Origin: Paraburkholderia piptadeniae
GTDB taxonomy: Bacteria > Pseudomonadota > Gammaproteobacteria > Burkholderiales > Burkholderiaceae
Length of the DNA: 64,000 nucleotides
Direction: 5' to 3'
Assembly (NCBI RefSeq): GCF_900007165.1
Contig: NZ_CYGY02000009.1
Span: forward strand, 1 to 64,000
The notes beneath the pieces were generated by a model. It did no database searches. It saw nothing but the letters and a program-made list of their open reading frames with translations, and was not told the DNA's origin. The translations under genes were made by a program, and so were the position numbers. Position 1 is the stretch's first letter. Each line of letters starts with the position of its first letter. Positions 56,001-63,518 of the stretch are shown here, one piece after another.

Positions 56001-56822
56001 CCCGATCACGACGAACTGGCCGATGTTCCGGCACCGCTGCACGCCAGCGCATTCGACGCCGCACCGGCTCCCGTCGAACTCGCGCCCGACGATATCCTCG
56101 CGTTCCCGCGCGGCGCGGCGGCGGGCGAATGTCTGCACCGCATGTTCGAACTCGCGGATTTCTCCGATCGCAGCACATGGGCGCATGCGATCGAACGCGC
56201 ATTGCACGAGCGGCCGGCGCCCGCCACGCCCGATCTCGCGCAACGGCTGCCCGCGATGATGCATCGTCTGCTCGGCGACGTCGTGAGCGCGGAACTCGTG
56301 CCGGGCATGACGCTCACGGCGCTCGATCCGAAGCGGCGGCTCAATGAGCTGGAGTTTCTGTTTTCGGCGACATCGCTGGATTTTCCGGCGCTGCGCGCGC
56401 TGCTCGCCGGGCACGGCTTTCCCGATGTCGCGCTGGAGCCCGGCACGCTGCGCGGCTATGTGAAGGGGTTCATCGACATGATCGTCGAGCATCAGGGGCG
56501 CTACTGGGTGATCGACTGGAAGTCGAACCATCTTGGCGATACGCGCGAGGACTACGCCGCCGCGCCGCTCGACGAAGCGATGACGAGTCATGCCTATCAC
56601 CTGCAAGCGCTGCTTTATGTCGTCGCGCTGCATCGGTATTTGCGCGTGCGCCTTGCGGACTATGAGTACGACAGGCATATCGGCGGCTATTTGTATCTGT
56701 TCGTGCGCGGCGTGCGTCCGGCGTGGCGCGACGCGGACCGTGCGGCGGGCGTGCATGCGCGGCGGCCCGGCTACGCGCTCGTCGCCGCGCTCGACGCGTT
56801 GATGGATGGAGGCACGGCATGA
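53094..56822 (+). CDS. recB: Exodeoxyribonuclease V, beta subunit (RecB helicase-nuclease)
   Basis: A 1242-residue protein. Walker A is IEASAGTGKT with K36; the UvrD-type motif II is LIDEFQDTDPLQF; motifs V/VI VHKSKGLEYAVVFCP and YVALTRAV follow. The C-terminal nuclease has D1128 (KGFIDMIVE) and D1141-x-K1143 (IDWKSN). It is therefore a full 3'-5' helicase and nuclease for double-strand break repair and degradation of foreign linear DNA. Start and stop both overlap neighbours by ATGA, so recC-recB-recD are translationally coupled. Confidence 0.97.
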   Translation: MSGAAWMHEPAAQELDVFACDLDGVNQIEASAGTGKTWNICALYVRLLLEKNLSADQILVVTFTKAATAELHERIRGRLAEVQRAIETGDDGGDPFIARLFETTLSEARGADLEAAAKVVRRALRTFDQAAIHTIHAFCQRALQEAPFAAAMPFAFEMEADDAALRFELAADFWREQVEPVAAAHPSFAAWLVERRAGPASLDEQLARRLKKPLAQLRWGQTDDIGEPETDASDDARERFDAAWAMWRDERDNVVRLLDETQARLKQTSHKPDAIAAAIAAWNDYFAQDDCHAAPPKAALKLTASALTKGTKKDFEPPAHPFFATADELAAAAVAAEAAQHARWLRLVQKWLDYAPHELVARKRTRRVVSFDDLLSNLHRALATHVWLADALRARYPAALIDEFQDTDPLQFAIFNRIFAPAGPLFLVGDPKQAIYSFRAADLHTYLAARAQASARYTLAVNQRSTAPIVDACNRFFEANPQAFVLEGLDYHPVRAGERQRPPLVDRAGPDDGDFRVWMLPPGDAARTRRDAQRVASEACAAEIVRLLRGARDGSVTIGDKPLAPGNIAVLVQTHKQGSLIKRELSAWGVGSVELAQASVFESLDAEQIERVLAAVDTPGDLRRLRAALATDWFGLDAASLWRLEHIDDGASASGDAAQSVDAMSWVERLSRYRMLWHERGFAVMWRTLMRELNVAQRLVAGVEGERRLTNVNHLAELVQARAATQPGIAPTLRWLAAQRAGGAGGGEEAQLRLESDRNLVQIVTVHKSKGLEYAVVFCPFLNDGGMREPPSSGLPDAREYHDDDGAAVLHYGCDDEQKDYASRHATREQAAERARLVYVALTRAVYRCYLVAGTYLSHNSAKESARSVLNWLVAGSGRDFDEWLAKPLDESAIYQRWQALAGGPVAVGALPAVGRRVPLESIADGTALMRARTNRRTLRDAWRMASFSSLIAAGSRAEETSAASDEARPDHDELADVPAPLHASAFDAAPAPVELAPDDILAFPRGAAAGECLHRMFELADFSDRSTWAHAIERALHERPAPATPDLAQRLPAMMHRLLGDVVSAELVPGMTLTALDPKRRLNELEFLFSATSLDFPALRALLAGHGFPDVALEPGTLRGYVKGFIDMIVEHQGRYWVIDWKSNHLGDTREDYAAAPLDEAMTSHAYHLQALLYVVALHRYLRVRLADYEYDRHIGGYLYLFVRGVRPAWRDADRAAGVHARRPGYALVAALDALMDGGTA

Positions 56823-58843
56823 GCACATTCGATCAGCCATTGCCCGACGTCGAAGTGAACGTGCCCGCGCCGGCGGACTTCAGCACGGCGCTCGCCGAAG
56901 GTTTTGCGCGGCGGGTGAGCGCGCTCGCGCAGCGCGGTCGCGCGCCGGCGGACGGCGTGCGCTGGGCCGCGCGCGCCGCATTCGCCGCGAGCCGCGCGAC
57001 GTCGGAAGGGCACGTCTGCGTGTCGCTCGACGAGCTTGCGCAGCGCTACGATGCGAACGCCGACGATGTGCGCGCCGCGTTGCTCGCAAGCGGTGTCGCA
57101 AGTGAGGGCAAGGAGACGGCGCAGGCGCTGCGACCGCTCGTCGTCGATGGGCAAGGGCGGCTTTATCTCGCGCGTTACTACGATTACGAGCGGCGGCTCG
57201 CGCGGTCGCTCGTCGGCCATGCGCAAGCGCCGCGCGGCGAAGCGCAGCAAGCGGACTCTGTTTCTCGCAGCGCGTCGCCGCACGCGTTGCGCGAAAGACT
57301 GCTGCGTTATTTCGGAGAGCCCCGGGACGACGAGATCGACTGGCAGCGAGTGGCTGCCGTGATGGCGCTGTCCGGACGGCTCACGATCGTCAGCGGCGGG
57401 CCGGGTACGGGCAAGACCACGACTGTCGTCGGCGTGCTTGCGTGTCTGCTGGATGCGCGCGCCGAACTGCGTATCGCGCTCGCCGCGCCGACGGGCAAGG
57501 CCGCTCAACGCATGCAGGAAGCGCTGCTCGCGCGTGCAGGCTCGCTGCCGGCGGAGCTTGCCGTGCGTCTGCCGCAAACGTCGTTTACGCTGCATCGCCT
57601 GCTGGGCACCGGGCCGGACGGGCGCTTCAGGCATCATCGCGACAACCCGCTGCCTTATGACGTGATCGTGATCGACGAGGCATCGATGATCGACGTCGCA
57701 ATGGCCACGCATCTGTTCGATGCGCTCGCACAAGAGACGCATCTCGTGATGCTCGGCGACAAGGACCAACTGGCGGCCGTCGAAGCAGGCGCTGTGTTCG
57801 CTGAGCTGAGCGTGCAGCCGGCGTTCAGCGACGAAGGTGTAAGCGCGATTGCGACAGCGCTGGGAATCGGCGAAAGCCGGCTGCGCGCTGCGTTGCCGGC
57901 CGCCGGCCGCGATACTTCGCAAAACGATGTGCCGCCGTTCATCGACGATCTGTTCGGCGCGCCGTCGGAAGCGATGAGCGACGCGCGATCGCAGCCCGCG
58001 CCGTTAGCCGATTGCGTCGTCTGGCTGGAGCGCAACTATCGCTTCGGGCTTGAGTCGGCGATCGGCCGGCTGTCTGTCGCGATCCGGCGCGGCGACGCGC
58101 AGGCCTCGCTCGACGTGCTGGAGACCGATCCCGTTGGGCATTGCGCGGCGGCGTTCCACGTGGACACGGACGCGGCGCCTTCGGAGCGCACTATCCAGCG
58201 GCTTGCCGCCGGTTTTGCGCCGTATGCCGACGCGCTCGCCGCGACGCTCGGCGAAGCGGCATCCGGCACGGCGCCGCAGCCGCTTGCGCTGTTCGACGCG
58301 CTCAACCGCTTTCGCATCCTGTGCGCGACGCGTCTTGGGGCGCGCGGCGTCGATCAGATGAATGCCGCGATGGCGGCGCAAGTGCGCCGTGCCGCGCGCG
58401 TGCCGCTGACGGCGGGCGCGCAGTGGTTCGCGGGCCGTCCCATCATGGTCACGCGCAACGACTATGCGCTGGGTCTCTTCAACGGCGATATCGGCATCGC
58501 GCTGCCGGGCGCGGACGGCTCGCTGCGCGTGTACTTCCGTGGCGCGGACGGCAGCTTGCGCGCGGTGTCGCCCGCTGCGCTGCCGCCGCACGATACCGCG
58601 TTCGCGCTGACGGTCCACAAGTCGCAGGGATCGGAGTTCGATCACGCGGTGCTGATGCTGCCTTCGACGTTCAGCCGCGTGCTGTCGCGGGAGCTCGTCT
58701 ATACGGCGATCACGCGGGCGCGCGAGCGGGTCGAAGTGATCGGCTCGCGGGCGGTGCTGATGCGCGCGATCGCGACGCCGACGCAGCGCGATTCAGGTCT
58801 CGCCGCGCGGATCGCCGAAGCGGCGCAAGAGGGCGGTTGCTGA
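56819..58843 (+). CDS. recD: Exodeoxyribonuclease V, alpha subunit (RecD helicase)
   Basis: A 674-residue SF1B helicase. The Walker A motif GGPGTGKTTTV has K199; motif II is VIDEASMIDVAM; the late motif FALTVHKSQGSEFDHAVLMLP is intact and an arginine finger region ELVYTAITRARERVEV follows. It supplies the fast 5'-3' motor. The insert between about 350 and 400 (after ERSVQ-like FSDEGVSAIATALG) is Ala-rich and less conserved. It ends the operon; a 20-bp tandem repeat starts 28 bp later. Confidence 0.95.
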   Translation: MSTFDQPLPDVEVNVPAPADFSTALAEGFARRVSALAQRGRAPADGVRWAARAAFAASRATSEGHVCVSLDELAQRYDANADDVRAALLASGVASEGKETAQALRPLVVDGQGRLYLARYYDYERRLARSLVGHAQAPRGEAQQADSVSRSASPHALRERLLRYFGEPRDDEIDWQRVAAVMALSGRLTIVSGGPGTGKTTTVVGVLACLLDARAELRIALAAPTGKAAQRMQEALLARAGSLPAELAVRLPQTSFTLHRLLGTGPDGRFRHHRDNPLPYDVIVIDEASMIDVAMATHLFDALAQETHLVMLGDKDQLAAVEAGAVFAELSVQPAFSDEGVSAIATALGIGESRLRAALPAAGRDTSQNDVPPFIDDLFGAPSEAMSDARSQPAPLADCVVWLERNYRFGLESAIGRLSVAIRRGDAQASLDVLETDPVGHCAAAFHVDTDAAPSERTIQRLAAGFAPYADALAATLGEAASGTAPQPLALFDALNRFRILCATRLGARGVDQMNAAMAAQVRRAARVPLTAGAQWFAGRPIMVTRNDYALGLFNGDIGIALPGADGSLRVYFRGADGSLRAVSPAALPPHDTAFALTVHKSQGSEFDHAVLMLPSTFSRVLSRELVYTAITRARERVEVIGSRAVLMRAIATPTQRDSGLAARIAEAAQEGGC

Positions 58844-58870
58844 TTCGAAACGGGGAAGGCGCGACGAATA

Positions 58871-59003
58871 CGAAGAAGCCGCGAGGCAAAGGGGAAGCCG
58901 CGAGACAGACGAGAATGCCTCGAAGCAACCGAAGAAGCCGCGAGGCAAACGAGGAAGCGGCGAGGTAGACGAGGAAGCCGAAGCAACCGAAGAAGCCGCT
59001 CAG
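58871..59003. repeat. 20-bp tandem repeat with 60-bp higher order
   Basis: Seven units of about 20 bp begin at 58871, 58891, 58911, 58931, 58951, 58971 and 58989. Units 1 and 4 share GAAGAAGCCGCGAGGCAAA, units 2 and 5 and units 3 and 6 match likewise, so two 60-bp blocks are visible, the last a little short. It lies between recD and the end of the VC0807-like gene, whose stop codon it contains. Confidence 0.88.
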
Positions 59004-59659
59004 TTCGCGGCCGTCCCGCGCTGCGGTTGTGCTTCGGATTCCGGCGCCTGTCCGGCAAGGTCGCGCATCGTGCGTCGATACCAGAACGTCCAGACCATCA
59101 GGCCGCCGAAGATCCCATAGCCGACGACGGGCGACACCACCAGCACCTGCTCGATCGGCCAGTGCCACGCCATCCAGATGCGCAGCGTGGTTTCGCTGAT
59201 GAGGCCGACGCCCCATGTGACCGTCAGCACCCGCAGCGCGCGAGCGAAAGCGGGCTGCTCGCGCCACAGCATGTCGACGTGCGCGGCGCCGTTCGTCATC
59301 TCGCGGGCCACGAAGGCGCGCGTCAGGTAGAAGATGATGGGCCGGCGCAGCAGCAGCGACAGCAGGAACGCGGCGCCGATCGCGCCCGACACCAGCGACT
59401 CGCGCATCAGCAGCACGCGCGAATCGCCGCCGAGCGCCATCGCGCCGATCGACAGCACGATGCCGAGCAACACCATCAGGGCAAGCGCATCGACGCGCCG
59501 AAAGCGCACGAGTTCGATGACGCTCCAGATGACGGGCGGCACAGCGGATGCGATCAGGCCACCCGTTTCGCCCCAGTACGGCTGCGCGAGGCGATACGTG
59601 ACCCAGGGCAACAGCAGGTTGACCACGAGTTCCAGCACCTGCGCGGGGCGCATCTTCAT
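59000..59659 (-). CDS. VC0807-family integral membrane protein
   Basis: A 219-residue protein with five to six hydrophobic segments and the family pieces VSGAIGAAFLLSLLLRRPIIFYLTRAFV and FARALRVLTVTWGVGLISETTLRIW. It resembles VC0807/septation-protein-A-like proteins of unknown function. ATG 59659 (MKMRPAQ) or 59653 are alternatives; the frame is open further to 59824 without motif. It is antiparallel to arfB, 163 bp away. Confidence 0.75.
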   Translation of the reverse strand: MKMRPAQVLELVVNLLLPWVTYRLAQPYWGETGGLIASAVPPVIWSVIELVRFRRVDALALMVLLGIVLSIGAMALGGDSRVLLMRESLVSGAIGAAFLLSLLLRRPIIFYLTRAFVAREMTNGAAHVDMLWREQPAFARALRVLTVTWGVGLISETTLRIWMAWHWPIEQVLVVSPVVGYGIFGGLMVWTFWYRRTMRDLAGQAPESEAQPQRGTAAN

Positions 59660-59822
59660 CACGATGATTGGCCTATGAGCTAAAAGTGTCAGTATCCGCG
59701 AGATCGGCGAATCGCAGCAAATGCGTCGCGCGTACGGCGAGCGTGCATGCCGTGCGGCGCATGCGGTTTCGTCTGATCCAGCATAGCCGGTACACTTACT
59801 TTGCATCGTCCGACCATTTGAC

Positions 59823-60230
59823 ATGACTACACGCTATCCGATCCCGCCGAACGAAATCGAACTCACGGCCGTGCGCGCGCAGGGCGCGGGCGGGCAGAAC
59901 GTCAACAAGGTGTCGAGCGCGATCCATCTGCGCTTCGACGTGCGCGCGTCGTCGCTGCCCGACGTGCTGAAGATGCGCCTGCTCGCGTTGCAGGATCATC
60001 GGTTGACGCGCGATGGCGTCGTCATCATCAAGGCACAGGAATACCGGACCCAGGAAATGAACCGCGCGGCAGCGCTCGCGCGGCTCGATGCACTGATCGA
60101 CAGCGTGAGCGTCACCCGCAAGGCGCGCTTCGCGACGCGGCCGACACGCGCATCGAAGGAGCGCCGGCTGGAGAGCAAGGCGAAGCGCAGCGATGTGAAA
60201 GCCACCAGGCGGCGCTTCGTGCACGAGTAG
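59823..60230 (+). CDS. arfB: Alternative ribosome-rescue factor / peptidyl-tRNA hydrolase ArfB
   Basis: A 135-residue class-I release-factor-like protein. The catalytic GGQ (G23-G24-Q25) lies in [20 protein letters not shown]. The basic C-terminal tail ([21 protein letters not shown]) is what enters the mRNA channel of stalled ribosomes. It frees peptides from non-stop ribosomes without a stop codon. It also goes by YaeJ. Confidence 0.95.
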   Translation: MTTRYPIPPNEIELTAVRAQGAGGQNVNKVSSAIHLRFDVRASSLPDVLKMRLLALQDHRLTRDGVVIIKAQEYRTQEMNRAAALARLDALIDSVSVTRKARFATRPTRASKERRLESKAKRSDVKATRRRFVHE

Positions 60231-60314
60231 TGCAAATGCAGCGCATGGTTCGCCGTGCGCGAGTCAGGCGAGGCGAATCTCGTCGTTGAAAACCGCGCGG
60301 AACCGGACAATCCT

Positions 60315-61589
60315 TCAGACAGGACTCGCGTTGCGCAGCTCGGGCAGAAAGTCGACGCAGAATACGCGCGTGACGCCGTCACGCTCGACGGTCACGGCGG
60401 CTGTGTAGCAATCCCGGCCATCCATCAGCGAGCAGTGCGGCCCCATCATCGCGACGCGTCCCGGCGCCGCGAGCGCATGCTTGAAGTAGGCGCGCCGCGA
60501 CCAGTTGTTGCGCGTGTCGGGCACGAGGGGCGCAAGCCGCGCGGGCGGAGGCGGCGTGCCGCAAGCGGCGATCGACGTCTCCAGCTGCTCGCCGCGGTCG
60601 CTCAGCACGAAAACGCGGCGCGCGTCGGGCACGAGAAAAACGGGTAGCGCGGCCCGCGCGAGATCGCCCGTCTGCATGTACACGTTCGCGCCAGCGAGCA
60701 CCGCTTCCGTGAAGCCCTCGAAACCGGGACGCTGATAGCGCGAGTGCGCGTACTCGAAGCTCTCGAAGCGCTGCCACATCTCATCGATCAGGTCCGGCAC
60801 GCGCGCATTCGCGGCCTGTATCGATGCTTTCGGATGACCGAACCAATAACCCTGGACGAAATCGACGTCGGCCTGCATCAGCGTCATCAGCTCGTTTTCC
60901 GTCTCGACGCCTTCGGCCAGCACCAGCGTGCCTGATTGATGCAGCATGTTGATCAGATGACCGATCAGCGAATTGTCGTTGTCCTGGCGGCCGGCGCGCG
61001 CGACCAGCGAGCGGTCGAGCTTCACGATGTCCGGCCTGAAGCGCCACACGCGATCGAAGTTCGAAAAGCCCGTGCCGAAGTCGTCGATCGCGATCAGGAA
61101 CTCGCGCGGCTGCGATGCCGCGAGCATGCTGGCGACAGCGGACTCGTCGTCGGCGGGCTGTTCGAGCACTTCGATCACGATGCGTTCCTGCGGCAGTCCG
61201 AAATGATCGGACAGTTCATCGATGAACGGGCGCTGCGGCCAGCCCGTTTCGAACACCTGCGGACGCGTGTTGAGAAACAGCCAGCCCGACTCAATGCCTT
61301 GCGCCATGAAGTTCGCGACATGCAGGCAGCGCGCGAGCCGGTCGAGCGCGCGCGCATCGGCCGTCGAGCGGGTGCCCGAAAACAGCACGGCGGGTGAGAT
61401 GGGGTGGCCGACGGGATCGAAGGCGCGCAGGAGCGCTTCATAGCCGACCACGCGCTGATGCGTCACCGAGATGACCGGCTGGAAGACGCTGCGCAACGTA
61501 ATGGTTCGCCACGGCGCGGCCCATCCGGCTTCGTCCTGCACCATATGCTGCAGGAGGCCAGGGAGCGTCGTATCTTCGACGTTTGGCAT
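60315..61589 (-). CDS. EAL-domain c-di-GMP phosphodiesterase
   Basis: A 424-residue protein with an EAL domain at about 25-270. All motifs are present: YEALLRAF, LNTRPQVF, EVLEQPADD, IDDFGTGFSNFDRV, VKLDRSL and LAEGVETENEL, so it should hydrolyse c-di-GMP to pGpG. The last 150 residues (DLARAALPVFLVPDARRVFVL, NWSRRAYFKHALAAPGRVAMM) are a separate sensory-like region I cannot name; the latter segment is reminiscent of a Cache-type ligand pocket. No membrane helix is seen. Confidence 0.88.
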   Translation of the reverse strand: MPNVEDTTLPGLLQHMVQDEAGWAAPWRTITLRSVFQPVISVTHQRVVGYEALLRAFDPVGHPISPAVLFSGTRSTADARALDRLARCLHVANFMAQGIESGWLFLNTRPQVFETGWPQRPFIDELSDHFGLPQERIVIEVLEQPADDESAVASMLAASQPREFLIAIDDFGTGFSNFDRVWRFRPDIVKLDRSLVARAGRQDNDNSLIGHLINMLHQSGTLVLAEGVETENELMTLMQADVDFVQGYWFGHPKASIQAANARVPDLIDEMWQRFESFEYAHSRYQRPGFEGFTEAVLAGANVYMQTGDLARAALPVFLVPDARRVFVLSDRGEQLETSIAACGTPPPPARLAPLVPDTRNNWSRRAYFKHALAAPGRVAMMGPHCSLMDGRDCYTAAVTVERDGVTRVFCVDFLPELRNASPV

Positions 61590-61914
61590 GACGGCAGATT
61601 TGTCCTATGCAGCGTGCGGCGCGCGCCCGGAAGAGGCGCCATGTCCGCGGCAGGCATGCGCAACTTCGGCGCAATGGAGGTCGGGCCTGAAGGCAGTCGG
61701 ATCAATGCCCGTCACGCGCGACTCCGCTCAGTTGTGCAGCTCGGGTGCAGTCCAGTTCGTCGAATCAGTCTAGCAGTTCGCATGCGTAATGAATGTTCGG
61801 GTAATCACAGACGGAGTGAGAGTCTGTGCCGTTTCGTCTTGATGTTGGCGCTGAGGAACGGTGCATCTATGGCAGCGGCGTTATGCTGCTGATTTCTCAA
61901 AAATGGAGTCCAGC
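61590..61914. other. Divergent intergenic region, one inverted repeat
   Basis: It separates the EAL gene from the small monooxygenase gene and should hold both promoters. CACAGAC (61806-61812) and GTCTGTG (61822-61828) form an inverted repeat with a 9-bp spacer, a possible operator for the monooxygenase gene. Nothing else is seen. Confidence 0.45.
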
Positions 61915-62205
61915 ATGTCGGAAATCGCAGTGGTGGCGATCTCGGTGGCGAAGCCGGGGCACGAGGAGCAGTTGCGCAAGGCGCTCGAAGGCATCGTCGG
62001 GCCGACGCGCAAGGAACGCGGCGCATTGCAGTACGACTTGCACCGCGATCTGCGCGAGCCGCGCCGCTTCGTCTTCTTCGAGCGATGGGAAAGCGAAGAG
62101 GCGCTCGCTGCGCATGCGAAGTCCGCGCATATCGAGGCGTACAGGAAGGTGTCGGCGGACTGGATCGAGTACGCGGAGCTGCGCATCGTGTCGAAGATCG
62201 CCTGA
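61915..62205 (+). CDS. ABM-domain monooxygenase (YgiN/LsrG-like)
   Basis: A 96-residue dimeric alpha/beta-barrel (antibiotic biosynthesis monooxygenase) protein: SEIAVVAISVAKPGHEEQLR at the start, GALQYDLHRDLREPRRFVFFERW in the centre, H for the ligand pocket in HAKSAHIEAY. Such proteins act on quinols or small carbonyls without cofactor. GGAG precedes ATG 61915. It is probably monocistronic, with a hairpin 35 bp after. Confidence 0.85.
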   Translation: MSEIAVVAISVAKPGHEEQLRKALEGIVGPTRKERGALQYDLHRDLREPRRFVFFERWESEEALAAHAKSAHIEAYRKVSADWIEYAELRIVSKIA

Positions 62206-62239
62206 AGCGAAAGGGCAGCGGGCGAAGCCGAAAGAGAAA

Positions 62240-62264
62240 AGCCCGGCAATGCCGTTGCCGGGCT
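62240..62264. terminator. Strong hairpin between convergent genes
   Basis: A perfect 10-bp stem, AGCCCGGCAA (62240-62249) with TTGCCGGGCT (62255-62264), has a 5-base loop. Read on the minus strand it is followed by TTTTCTCTTT, so it best stops transcripts from the 62417-62674 gene; it also lies after the monooxygenase stop. Confidence 0.75.
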
Positions 62265-62416
62265 CGAGCATGCTGGCGTTGGCAGCACCGTGGATGGTTG
62301 CGGCTTCTCTATGCGCATTTCGTTTTCGTGCGCTTCGCGCGGGGTCATGCGGCCTTCACGCGGCCTTCGTGTGGTCGATGCCATTTCCGCCGGCGCGCGC
62401 ATGAGGCGTCATGCGA

Positions 62417-62674
62417 TCAATGCGTCGAATGCGGCACGTCGAGGATCAGGATGATGGTCCAGTCCGCGTCGCCGTCGTGATGGTACTGACGTTCCGCGAC
62501 GATGAACGGCTGCTGCTTGCCGGCCGGTCCGAGAAACAGCACATCGCCTTCCATCGGCAGACATTCGACGGGCGGCAGCGCAAGGAACGCATCCTGACTG
62601 CCGCGCGGCATGAGTTTTTCGATCTTGCGGGATGCTGCTTCAGTCCATTCGATGTCCAGCTGGATGTTGCTCAT
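62417..62674 (-). CDS. Small protein of unknown function
   Basis: An 85-residue acidic cytosolic protein. GGAGG at 5-bp spacing precedes ATG 62674 and codon use is normal for the window, so it is very likely real. It begins MSNIQLDIEWTEAASRK and contains FLGPAGKQQPFIVAERQYHHDGD; no family recognised. It has no cysteine motif, no membrane segment. Confidence 0.65.
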   Translation of the reverse strand: MSNIQLDIEWTEAASRKIEKLMPRGSQDAFLALPPVECLPMEGDVLFLGPAGKQQPFIVAERQYHHDGDADWTIILILDVPHSTH

Positions 62675-62805
62675 TCTGTCCTCCGCACCAGGGTGCGCAC
62701 GGGTTGGGTGGGTTCTTCGGTGCGCGACTTTAGCATACCGTCAGCGCGCATCCCGCGACATGCGCTGCGCGGCTGGCCGCTCGCGGAAAGCGCGCGGCGG
62801 CAATG

Positions 62806-62839
62806 AAAAAGCCGAGGCCGTGCGGGACGGCTTCGGCTT
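62806..62839 (-). terminator. Terminator of the small secreted protein gene
   Basis: On the minus strand the stem AAGCCGAAGCCGT (62839-62827) pairs with 62821-62809 with one mismatch, a 5-base loop and a TTTTT run after it. It lies about 115 bp downstream of the stop at 62953. Confidence 0.8.
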
Positions 62840-62952
62840 CTGTTCGAACGTTGGCATCGAGCGACGACAGCGGGCGCGACATGCCCGCCATCAACGCAGC
62901 CGCGCGCGGTTGCGCATAGAGCCTAACTGCGAGGACTTGCTGCAGCGGCAGC

Positions 62953-63192
62953 TTACTGCGCCGGCTCAGCCTGCTTCTTATGATGCGCCGAGCCCTTGTG
63001 ATGCTTCATCGGCGCAGGCGGCGGCGCGCTTTCCATTGCCTGCTGCTTCGATTGCAGTTCTTGCGCGCGCTGCTCGACGTCGGCGGCCTTCGCCGGATCG
63101 GTGCTCATCGTCACCCCTTGGTCCTGCTGCGCGTACGCCGCGCCCGTCAGTGCCGAAAAGGAAACCAGGATTGCCAGGGACACTTTCTTCAT
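62953..63192 (-). CDS. Small secreted His/Lys-tailed protein
   Basis: A 79-residue protein with a Sec signal peptide (MKKVSLAILVSFSALTGAAY, cleavage after AYA) and a mature part of about 57 residues: a charged Gln-rich helix (VEQRAQELQSKQQAMES), a Pro/Ala linker and an MKHHKGSAHHKKQ tail. It is probably periplasmic; the histidine/lysine tail could bind metal or polyanions (inference). GGAGG precedes ATG 63192. A terminator follows. Confidence 0.78.
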   Translation of the reverse strand: MKKVSLAILVSFSALTGAAYAQQDQGVTMSTDPAKAADVEQRAQELQSKQQAMESAPPPAPMKHHKGSAHHKKQAEPAQ

Positions 63193-63518
63193 CGCTGCCT
63201 CCGTAGAGAGTGGTTGTGGACCCGAGTATGGCTGTCCGTTGGAACGACAGTGCATTCTAGCCAGCAATGTTTGATCCAGCGTATTGTCTGTAACAGAATT
63301 CACAGACGGTTACGTTTTGTTACATCGGCGGATCGTCGTCACAGAGCCGCTTCCCAGAAGCCATTGCGCATGAAACGTATTGTGCTTCTGTTCGCCGCAT
63401 CCGTCTCGACAAGTCAGATTTTCCCGTTCGTGAGTGTTGTGCCGATGATTCTTCAATGGGCTCAAAAATTCCATCGGATAGCTAAGCAAATCGTGGCGCG
63501 ACTGTCGGTTGGCCGCGC

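Noticed and set aside
58871..59003. A CRISPR array
   Set aside because: The 20-bp units are head to tail without unique spacers and lack a palindromic repeat; this is a plain tandem repeat.
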